This document shows positions 1 to 4,984 of a DNA stretch of 5,492 bases, piece by piece. Both the position numbers and the translations under genes were made by a program. Source of the stretch: Chitinophagaceae bacterium (GTDB lineage Bacteria; Bacteroidota; Bacteroidia; Chitinophagales; Chitinophagaceae); assembly GCA_947461495.1 (NCBI GenBank), contig CANHLV010000142.1, positions 1-5,492 on the forward strand, written 5' to 3'. The notes beneath the pieces are model-generated. The model worked only from the letters and a program-made list of their open reading frames with translations. It did not search any database and was not told the DNA's origin. Position 1 is the first letter of the stretch; each line of letters opens with the position of its first letter.

Positions 1-231
1 GATGGTACAAATGAAATGCATTTGATTCCCTTGAATGAAATGTTTGCAGCAAAACTTCCGGAAGATAAAAATCAGAAAACCATTACTGAAGAAGAATGGA
101 TTTGGACAAGACCTACATATACTTTAACCTTCAACAGAAGATTGACTGAATTGGTAAAAGCCGAGATTGACCCTTCAAAACGAATGGCTGATGTTGACAG
201 AAAAAACAATCTGATAGAATTGAATTGGTAA
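1..231 (+). CDS. C-terminal end of a probable M1-family metallopeptidase (5' end outside window)
   Basis: The frame is open from base 1 to a TAA at 229-231, giving 76 visible residues; the gene begins before the window. The ATG at 16 is an internal methionine, because coding-like sequence (DGTNE) continues upstream of it to the edge. The tail contains W-x-W-T-R-P-x-Y, then a strand-like TLTFNRRLTELVKAEIDPS, then RMADVDRKNN and a hydrophobic end. From memory of the family, a tail with an 'x-x-I-D-P-S-x-R-x-A-D-x-x-R-x-N-N' pattern is typical of the extreme C-terminus of Bacteroidota M1 (gluzincin aminopeptidase-like) proteins. The zinc-binding HExxH region would lie upstream, outside the window, so catalytic competence cannot be judged. 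The family call is inference from this short tail. The stop codon directly abuts the stop of convergent rsmG. Confidence 0.6.
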   Translation, partial: DGTNEMHLIPLNEMFAAKLPEDKNQKTITEEEWIWTRPTYTLTFNRRLTELVKAEIDPSKRMADVDRKNNLIELNW

Positions 232-864
232 TTATTTGAAAGGTTGATATAGCATGTATTTTTCTTTGAAATATTCTTCAGGAAAAACTTTGTCGATATC
301 CCATACGTAAGGTTTGCAACCGCTTTCCTGTATTTCTTTGGTGAGGTCGCCTCCTTTAAGGCAGATTAAGCCATTGGGTACATTTTCATTGTCTGTTTTT
401 ATTCTTTTTATCAATGGTCTGCTCCATTGCCATAATTCTTTTAATGGAGCCACAGCTCTTGAAACCACAATATCGAACTTTCTGTCTTTGATGTCCTCTG
501 CACGTGTATGCTTAACTGTTATGTTTGTTAATCCGATAGTCGCAGCAATTTCTTTTACTACATTTAATTTCTTATTGATACTGTCTACCATATAAAATTC
601 AGTTTCCGGAAAAAAAATGGCCAAAGGTACTCCCGGAAATCCGCCGCCACAGCCAAGGTCCATGATGGAAGCACCTTTTTCAAATTCAAATTGAGTGGTG
701 ATGGTTAATGAATGAAGCACATGATGCAAATAAAAATTATCGATATCTTTTCTGCTGATTACATTTATTTTTTCATTCCACTCCTTATACAAAGGCAATA
801 ATGCATTTAGCTGTTCTTTTTGTTTAGGAGTAAAATCCGAGAAATATTTTTCTATTATTTCCAT
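232..864 (-). CDS. rsmG: 16S rRNA (guanine(527)-N7)-methyltransferase RsmG (GidB)
   Basis: This 210-residue protein has the usual RsmG length (about 205-240). RsmG transfers a methyl group from S-adenosylmethionine to N7 of G527 in the 530 loop of 16S rRNA, acting in the cytoplasm; loss is known to give low-level streptomycin resistance in several bacteria. Visible family marks are the N-terminal helix-rich segment WNEKINVISRKD (29-40) followed by H48 and HSL, SAM motif I DLGCGGGFPG (69-78) and the acidic residue of the next strand in VDS (D94). They continue with the RsmG-specific SRAVAPL (135-141) and KGG (170-172). The ATG at 864 gives the family-typical start (MEIIEKYF), and no clear Shine-Dalgarno is seen, as is normal in Bacteroidota. 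It lies 111 bases downstream of the glycosyltransferase on the same strand and could be read through from it. The 3' end meets the upstream peptidase stop with no spacer. The call is secure. Confidence 0.97.
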   Translation of the reverse strand: MEIIEKYFSDFTPKQKEQLNALLPLYKEWNEKINVISRKDIDNFYLHHVLHSLTITTQFEFEKGASIMDLGCGGGFPGVPLAIFFPETEFYMVDSINKKLNVVKEIAATIGLTNITVKHTRAEDIKDRKFDIVVSRAVAPLKELWQWSRPLIKRIKTDNENVPNGLICLKGGDLTKEIQESGCKPYVWDIDKVFPEEYFKEKYMLYQPFK

Positions 865-877
865 TGTGAATGATTAA

Positions 878-954
878 TTCAAAATTTAAAAGTAAAAAGT
901 AAAAATCGTTGAATTTTCTTTTTTAAATTTTGACTTTTGATTTTTTAATTTTTG
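878..954. repeat. AT-rich imperfect inverted repeat, copy 1
   Basis: The left arm (about 879-906) is built of AAAAGT units and the right arm (about 925-954) of ACTTTT/GATTTTT units, so the arms are imperfect reverse complements around a short AATTTTC-type centre. The 20-mer at 886-905 is identical to 2389-2408 in copy 2, and the overall arm design is the same. It fills most of the gap between rsmG and the glycosyltransferase stop. On the minus strand the element also forms the rsmG leader. I infer a dispersed intergenic repeat of the kind common in Bacteroidota, but simple A/T-rich composition could mimic part of this. Confidence 0.6.
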
Positions 955-975
955 ATACTCTTAAAATAAAGAGTT

Positions 976-2109
976 CTACTTCCAAGTCATTCTTGCTTTT
1001 CTAATTAGTGAAGGCGCAAATATCAAGTAATAGAAGAACATCCATATGTCAAATAAGAGAATGTAAGGAATCAAATCTTTTTCATCCAACTTATTCAATG
1101 TTCTTACATAGGCTACAAGTTGAATTAAAAATCTGGCTCCAAAAACGATTAAACCAAATTTCCAATTGTAAAATAAGCAAGTAACAATCAATGCCGGATA
1201 AAATAAGAAATGAGTCAACGAAAACAAGCCTAATAAAAATTTATGTGATTTCTTGTAATATTTTCCTGTTGAATAATGTCTGCTTTTTTGATTCATCCAT
1301 TGTTTCCAGGTCTTTGCCGGCTTGCTTAATGTAAATGAATCTTTGTTGATGTTGATTCTGGTATTCTTGCTTGTTGCGGCCATGTTTACCAATAAGTCAT
1401 CATCTCCACCTGGAATATTATTATGTGCAGAAAAGCCTTTGTGTCTGTAAAATATTTCTTTTTTATAACTAAGATTTCTGCCAACACCCATGTAAGGAAT
1501 ACCTGCTAAAGCATAACTCATGTATTGTAAAGCAGTATGGAAAGTTTCCCAGCGTATTAATTTGTTGAGCAATGTTTTCTTTTTGTGATAAGCACCGTAA
1601 CCAAGTACGATTTCTGTTTCATCACGATAGCAATCTTGCATCGACTGAATCCAATGTTCTGTAGCAGGCACGCAATCTGCATCAGTAAGCAATACAATCT
1701 CATTTTTTGCAGATTTGATACCTACTGCTAATGGGAATTTTTTTCCTGGAATCATTTTGGCTTCTTGTGTAAGCTCAATAACCTGCATTTGTTTAAATGC
1801 TTTTCTTAATTCTTCTAAAACATATTTACTGTCGTCGTAAGAATTATCATTTACCACTATTACTTCGTGTGTGGTATTGTATTCCTGAATTAAAATCCCA
1901 GGAAGGTGATGGGCTAAATTGGCAGCTTCGTCTCTTGCGCAGACAATTACACTAACAGGATGGGTTTGAGTATTGGTCCTAGTTTTTTGTTTGTAAAATG
2001 CCAATCTGAAAAAAAAGAATAAGTAGTAAAAGATTTGTATGCCTGTGATGGCGCAGAAAAAGTAGAAAACTATCAAAGGCCATTGTTGAAGAAAGTAAGT
2101 AGTGTTCAT
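976..2109 (-). CDS. Membrane-anchored family 2 glycosyltransferase
   Basis: This is an inner-membrane GT-A fold glycosyltransferase that would move a sugar from a nucleotide-sugar donor to an unknown acceptor on the cytoplasmic face, probably for a surface glycan or glycolipid. Numbering is from the ATG at 2109 (377 residues). A hydrophobic segment at about 11-39 is the N-terminal membrane anchor. The nucleotide-binding strand is VSVIVCARDE (52-61), followed by VVNDNSYDD (85-93), the DxD metal site in LLTDADC (D143, D145), and GGDDD (234-238) as the probable catalytic acidic site. QKSRH (274-278) sits where many processive-type GT2 enzymes have QxxRW. About three hydrophobic segments follow from about 291 to 365, and the tail is basic. 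The stop is TAG. An in-frame ATG at 2136 would add nine residues (MLLKHIFAA). I prefer 2109 because a TAnnTTTG box lies between the two starts, but this is not certain. The acceptor and sugar cannot be inferred from context. Confidence 0.88.
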   Translation of the reverse strand: MNTTYFLQQWPLIVFYFFCAITGIQIFYYLFFFFRLAFYKQKTRTNTQTHPVSVIVCARDEAANLAHHLPGILIQEYNTTHEVIVVNDNSYDDSKYVLEELRKAFKQMQVIELTQEAKMIPGKKFPLAVGIKSAKNEIVLLTDADCVPATEHWIQSMQDCYRDETEIVLGYGAYHKKKTLLNKLIRWETFHTALQYMSYALAGIPYMGVGRNLSYKKEIFYRHKGFSAHNNIPGGDDDLLVNMAATSKNTRININKDSFTLSKPAKTWKQWMNQKSRHYSTGKYYKKSHKFLLGLFSLTHFLFYPALIVTCLFYNWKFGLIVFGARFLIQLVAYVRTLNKLDEKDLIPYILLFDIWMFFYYLIFAPSLIRKARMTWK

Positions 2110-2114
2110 CGCTG

Positions 2115-2122
2115 CAAAAATA
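2115..2122 (-). promoter_or_regulatory. Candidate Bacteroidota -7 box for the glycosyltransferase
   Basis: On the minus strand bases 2122-2115 read TATTTTTG, an exact match to the TAnnTTTG consensus of the Bacteroidota primary sigma factor. It sits only five bases before the ATG at 2109, and it falls inside the longer reading frame that starts at 2136. I see no TTG/TTTG -33 element at the expected 17-23 base spacing, so the match may be coincidental in AT-rich DNA. Confidence 0.35.
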
Positions 2123-2189
2123 TGCTTTAGTAGCATTACTTATTATTTGAGTATACATAATTAAATCAAAATGATGACGATAATTTTTA

Positions 2190-2206
2190 TTTCCCCTGCG
2201 GGGAAA
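2190..2206. repeat. GC-rich 7-bp hairpin with TGC loop
   Basis: TTTCCCC (2190-2196), TGC, GGGGAAA (2200-2206) is a perfect 7-bp stem with a three-base loop. It is strikingly GC-rich for this AT-rich spacer. No run of T follows on either strand, so a simple intrinsic terminator is not supported. It is the first element of the repeat-dense glycosyltransferase-tgt gap. Confidence 0.55.
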
Positions 2207-2213
2207 GGATAGC

Positions 2214-2229
2214 CACGAATTCACGAATT
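2214..2229. repeat. Tandem duplication of the 8-mer CACGAATT
   Basis: CACGAATT occurs at 2214-2221 and again immediately at 2222-2229, preceded by AGC. I have a general impression of similar AGCCACGAATTCACGAATT phrases recurring between genes in Bacteroidota, which would make this part of a dispersed repeat rather than a local slip. That recurrence is memory and was not checked here. Confidence 0.45.
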
Positions 2230-2268
2230 TGTTTAAAGCAAGGAAACAATAGGCAAAGATTTCTTTAG

Positions 2269-2294
2269 CCAGAATGTTCCATAGGAACATCTGG
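2269..2294. repeat. Palindrome GTTCCATAGGAAC, copy 1, in an extended hairpin
   Basis: ATGTTCC (2274-2280), ATA, GGAACAT (2284-2290) is a perfect 7-bp stem. With one unpaired A at 2273 it continues as CCAG (2269-2272) against CTGG (2291-2294), giving an 11-bp stem overall. The 13-base core at 2276-2288 recurs exactly at 2329-2341. The bulged, extended stem suggests a structure selected at RNA or single-strand DNA level, or a remnant of a mobile palindromic repeat. Confidence 0.6.
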
Positions 2295-2327
2295 TATTTA
2301 GCCCGATAAGTTAATAAGAGGTGTTTT

Positions 2328-2342
2328 CGTTCCATAGGAACG
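2328..2342. repeat. Palindrome GTTCCATAGGAAC, copy 2
   Basis: CGTTCC (2328-2333), ATA, GGAACG (2337-2342) is a perfect 6-bp stem. The 13-base core is identical to the copy at 2276-2288, with centres 53 bases apart. The flanks differ from copy 1, so this is not a simple tandem duplication of a longer unit. It lies about 150 bases upstream of the tgt start. Confidence 0.6.
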
Positions 2343-2380
2343 TTTTGTGAGAAATCGAATTGAATTCAGCGTCGAATTAA

Positions 2381-2450
2381 GTCAAAAATTAAAAGTAAAA
2401 AGTAAAAAATTACGAAGTTATTTATTTTGACTTTTGACTTTTGAATTTTA
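2381..2450. repeat. AT-rich imperfect inverted repeat, copy 2
   Basis: The left arm (2382-2409) of AAAAGT units is an imperfect reverse complement of the right arm (2424-2450) of GACTTTT units, around a centre containing TTACGAAG. The 20-mer at 2389-2408 is identical to 886-905 in copy 1. The right arm ends in a TTTG (2440-2443) that could act as the -33 element for tgt, so the repeat may have supplied part of that promoter. Confidence 0.6.
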
Positions 2451-2474
2451 GAGCATTATTAAAATTTATATTTG
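2440..2474 (+). promoter_or_regulatory. Candidate promoter for tgt
   Basis: TATATTTG at 2467-2474 matches the Bacteroidota -7 consensus TAnnTTTG, and TTTG at 2440-2443 lies 23 bases upstream, at the far end of the accepted 17-23 base spacing. The box is 18 bases before the tgt ATG, so the leader would be short. The -33 part overlaps the AT-rich repeat, where TTTG is frequent, so the -7 box is the stronger part of the call. Confidence 0.55.
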
Positions 2475-2492
2475 CAATCTGAACGATAAGAT

Positions 2493-3632
2493 ATGGCTGC
2501 ATTAGCATTTACGCTGGAGAAAAAGGACTTGCATTCAAAAGCAAGAGCGGGTAAAATAAAAACAGATCATGGGGAAATTGAAACTCCCATTTTTATGCCG
2601 GTAGGTACCGTGGGCAGCGTAAAGGCAGTTTCACAGCAACAATTGATTAATGATATTGGGGCACAGATTATTTTAGGAAACACTTATCATTTGTATTTAC
2701 GGCCAGGATTGCAAACATTGGAAGCTGCAGGAGGTTTGCATCAGTTTAATGGATGGCATAAGCCTATATTAACCGATAGTGGTGGTTTTCAGGTTTTTTC
2801 ATTGGCAGGTAGTCGAAAAATAACTGAAGAAGGCGTGATTTTTCAATCACATATCGATGGCAGTAAACATTTATTTACTCCGGAAAATGTGATGAATACC
2901 CAACGGTCTATTGGTGGAGATATCATTATGGCATTTGACGAATGTCCACCGGGCGCCAGCGAATATCAATATGCAAAAAAATCATTGGAGCTTACCAATA
3001 GGTGGCTAGATAGATGTTTCAATCAATTTAACACTACACCTGATAAATATGGGTATACCCAGAATTTATTTCCTATCGTTCAAGGCGGCGTTCATCACGA
3101 TTTAAGAAAAGCATCTTGTGAGTATGTGTCTTCAAAAAATGCGTCTGGAAATGCTATCGGCGGATTGAGTGTAGGTGAGCCAACAGAAAAAATGTATGAA
3201 ATATGCGCATTATGTTGTGAGCATTTGCCTGAAGACAAGCCGCGGTATTTAATGGGTGTTGGAACGCCTTGGAATATCCTGGAGTGTATTGAAATGGGGA
3301 TCGACATGTTTGATTGTGTAATGCCTACCAGAAATGGTAGGAATGCTATGTTGTTTACTGCTGAAGGCGTTATCAATATCGACAACAAAAAATGGGAACA
3401 CGATTTTTCTCCAATCGATGAAACCATCGATTGTGCCATGAGTGGCTATTATTCGAAAGCTTACCTAAGGCATTTGATGAAATCAGGTGAAATATTAGGA
3501 TTGACTATAGCCAGCGTTCACAATCTAGCTTTTTATTTATGGCTTGTTCGTGAAGCAAGGGTTCATATTATATCGGGGGACTTTGCATCATGGAAGAAAA
3601 CGATTTCAGAAAAAATGCAAAGAAGATTATAA
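2493..3632 (+). CDS. tgt: Queuine tRNA-guanine transglycosylase (Tgt), zinc-site variant
   Basis: Tgt exchanges guanine 34 in the anticodon of tRNAs for Asp, Asn, His and Tyr for the queuosine precursor preQ1. The 379 residues match the bacterial family length (about 370-390). Visible marks are the substrate-pocket TDSGGFQ (94-100, with D95 matching E. coli D89), FDECPP (148-153), QGG (197-199), GLSVGE (224-229) and the nucleophile region GIDMFDCVMPTRNGRN (269-284). D274 there corresponds to the catalytic Asp264 of E. coli. The C-terminal YSKAYLRHL (320-328) and VHNLAFYLW (342-350) are also typical. Unusually, the CxCxxC zinc ligands are not intact: aligning on YSKAYL leaves I312, C314 and S317, with H343 kept. 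Other Bacteroidota Tgt proteins, as I recall them, also lack these cysteines, so this is probably lineage-wide. The start at 2493 follows a promoter box and gives a standard N-terminus. Confidence 0.96.
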   Translation: MAALAFTLEKKDLHSKARAGKIKTDHGEIETPIFMPVGTVGSVKAVSQQQLINDIGAQIILGNTYHLYLRPGLQTLEAAGGLHQFNGWHKPILTDSGGFQVFSLAGSRKITEEGVIFQSHIDGSKHLFTPENVMNTQRSIGGDIIMAFDECPPGASEYQYAKKSLELTNRWLDRCFNQFNTTPDKYGYTQNLFPIVQGGVHHDLRKASCEYVSSKNASGNAIGGLSVGEPTEKMYEICALCCEHLPEDKPRYLMGVGTPWNILECIEMGIDMFDCVMPTRNGRNAMLFTAEGVINIDNKKWEHDFSPIDETIDCAMSGYYSKAYLRHLMKSGEILGLTIASVHNLAFYLWLVREARVHIISGDFASWKKTISEKMQRRL

Positions 3633-3661
3633 TTGTAATTTTTAGTTTTAATGAGTCTTTT

Positions 3662-3669
3662 TATTTTTG
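3662..3669 (+). promoter_or_regulatory. Candidate -7 box for the OmpA-domain gene
   Basis: TATTTTTG at 3662-3669 matches TAnnTTTG exactly and lies 25 bases before the ATG at 3695, within the 62-base gap after tgt. No good TTG is seen at 17-23 bases upstream (the nearest, 3633-3635, is 26 away). It suggests this gene can be transcribed separately from tgt, in addition to any read-through. Confidence 0.45.
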
Positions 3670-3694
3670 CAACTTATACATCAATTATTAAGAA

Positions 3695-4822
3695 ATGAAA
3701 AAAATATTGATCCTACTACTAATGTTGGCATCTTTTGTTAGTTATGCTCAAACTAAAATTATATTAAAAAATGAAGATGGCTTATTGTTGGCTCCATGTA
3801 AAGTCAATGGTTTACAGGCATGTTTTATTTTCAGTGAGGACGAAACTGAAAACTTTGTGTCTCAAAAGCAAGCGATGTATATGTTTCGAAACGAATTTTT
3901 TCACAAAACGGATATAGTGGGTCAGGCGATTTATGATTCTGCAGATGAAGAAAATCTTTCAGAAGGAGTGGTAGTGATGATTAAAGATTTTCAATTCGCA
4001 GGAATGAAAGCCAATAATATCAAATGTTCAATTGTAAAGGATATGGATGCTCCATTTCTTTTTGGAAATCCTACAATTTCAGCCTTTGGTGAGTCTAAAT
4101 TTGATAAAGTTAGCCATACAATAACAATTGCAAGTGGAAGTATGAATTTCGACTTTTCTAAGATTAATATGGTTTTCGAAATGCCAAAAGAAACGCCATT
4201 GCCAAAAGATGCACCTGTAAATGTTACAGTCACTGATTTTAAAGGGCGTCATCTTCCCAACGAAATCATGGTTTTCAGAAGTAAGAAAAAGCAAATTGAA
4301 TATCCGAGTCAGACAAATGATCAGGGGCAATTTTCAACAAGGTTACCCGCTGGCGATGTGTATCAGATATACATTATGGGTTTTAAGGATTCTACCTCAA
4401 TAGATTCGTTGGTGATTCCTAAACTGGAAGGAAGAAAGTATTATAAAAATCCTTTTGTCGTTTCTTATAAATTTCTTCCTGCCAAAAGTTTCGTTTTAGA
4501 TAATTGTAATTTCGACAATGGGAAAGCAACCTTACAAGACAGCTCTTTTAAAGTTCTAGATGAATTGGTAGCTTATCTTGTAAGAAAGGATGATGAAAAG
4601 ATTGAAATTGGAGGACATACAGATAACGTGGGAAGTGCAGCCAGCAACCTTAAGCTTTCACAAGACAGGGCAAATACAGTGAGAGAATATTTGATAACAA
4701 AGGGTATAGACCCTAATCGTTTATTAGCCAAAGGTTATGGCATGACTCAACCTGTTGCTGATAATAAAACAGCTTCTGGACGAGCAGAAAATAGGAGAAC
4801 AGAGGTGACAATTTTGGAATAA
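3695..4822 (+). CDS. Secreted OmpA-domain protein with degenerate retropepsin-like N-terminal domain
   Basis: This 375-residue exported protein is probably periplasmic and bound to peptidoglycan. Residues 1-18 form a signal peptide (MKK, hydrophobic core, SYA before Q19). There is no lipobox cysteine, so it is not an obvious lipoprotein. Residues about 33-146 resemble single-domain retropepsin-like aspartic proteases: VNG, a FIF strand (44-46), SEGVVV (89-94), then FLFGNPTISAFG (121-132) and HTITI. The catalytic DTGAS after FIF is replaced by SEDET (47-51), so protease activity is unlikely. Residues about 172-256 look like a beta-sandwich (VNVTVTDFKGRHLP, then TNDQGQFSTRLPAG). Residues about 264-375 are an OmpA C-terminal domain: GGHTDNVG (306-313), LSQDRANTVREYL (321-333), GYG and GRAENRRTEV. 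D310 and R325 match the residues known to hold diaminopimelate. There is no transmembrane barrel. The domain boundaries and the pseudoprotease reading are inference; the OmpA domain is secure. Confidence 0.93.
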   Translation: MKKILILLLMLASFVSYAQTKIILKNEDGLLLAPCKVNGLQACFIFSEDETENFVSQKQAMYMFRNEFFHKTDIVGQAIYDSADEENLSEGVVVMIKDFQFAGMKANNIKCSIVKDMDAPFLFGNPTISAFGESKFDKVSHTITIASGSMNFDFSKINMVFEMPKETPLPKDAPVNVTVTDFKGRHLPNEIMVFRSKKKQIEYPSQTNDQGQFSTRLPAGDVYQIYIMGFKDSTSIDSLVIPKLEGRKYYKNPFVVSYKFLPAKSFVLDNCNFDNGKATLQDSSFKVLDELVAYLVRKDDEKIEIGGHTDNVGSAASNLKLSQDRANTVREYLITKGIDPNRLLAKGYGMTQPVADNKTASGRAENRRTEVTILE

Positions 4823-4925
4823 TTTTTCTAATTCGAATATTGAATTTTGCTTGAAAATTCAGTTTACTCCAATTTGAAATACATTTTAGGCTATTGTTTT
4901 CTAATGAAAAGCTGATTGAATTGAC

Positions 4926-4971
4926 CAATAAAAAAGGCTATTTCATTTTTTTGAAATAGCCTTTTTTATTG
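4926..4971. terminator. Bidirectional intrinsic terminator (perfect 20-bp inverted repeat)
   Basis: Bases 4926-4945 and 4952-4971 are perfect reverse complements around a six-T loop. The stem centre is GGCTATTTCA/TGAAATAGCC, flanked by six A on the left and six T on the right. RNA from either strand therefore ends in a hairpin followed by a U-run. It sits between the convergent OmpA-domain gene (stop at 4822) and the minus-strand gene ending at 4985, 13 bases beyond the stem, and can serve both. Confidence 0.92.
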
Positions 4972-4984
4972 ATAGTTAATTTTA

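Noticed and set aside
314..595. Plus-strand open frame inside rsmG
   Set aside because: It is antisense to a secure conserved gene, and its composition is that of a complementary-strand shadow.
881..888. TAAATTTTG on the minus strand as the rsmG -7 box
   Set aside because: It has one base too many between TA and TTTG and no -33 element, and it lies in repeat DNA where such near-matches are expected.
957..974. Hairpin ACTCTT/AAGAGT just after the glycosyltransferase stop as a terminator
   Set aside because: The stem is only 6 bp and mostly A/T, and on the minus strand it is followed by an A-rich stretch instead of a T-run, so termination is not supported.
1979..2335. Minus-strand open frame of 118 codons across the repeat-rich spacer
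   Set aside because: It overlaps the glycosyltransferase start in another frame, its N-terminal half is translated from the palindromes and repeats, and it resembles no protein family I know.
878..2450. CRISPR array or phage attachment site formed by the repeats
   Set aside because: The repeats are too few, irregularly spaced and of several kinds; there are no cas genes, integrase or tRNA gene in the window.
3095..3439. Minus-strand open frame inside tgt
   Set aside because: It is antisense to well-conserved Tgt motifs and has no sign of independent coding.
4841..4861. TGAATTTT/AAAATTCA inverted repeat after the OmpA-domain gene
   Set aside because: The 8-bp stem is almost all A/T and therefore weak; the 20-bp stem at 4926-4971 explains termination far better.
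4713..4928. Minus-strand open frame over the end of the OmpA-domain gene
   Set aside because: It begins next to the terminator stem and runs antisense into the OmpA domain, with no recognisable features.
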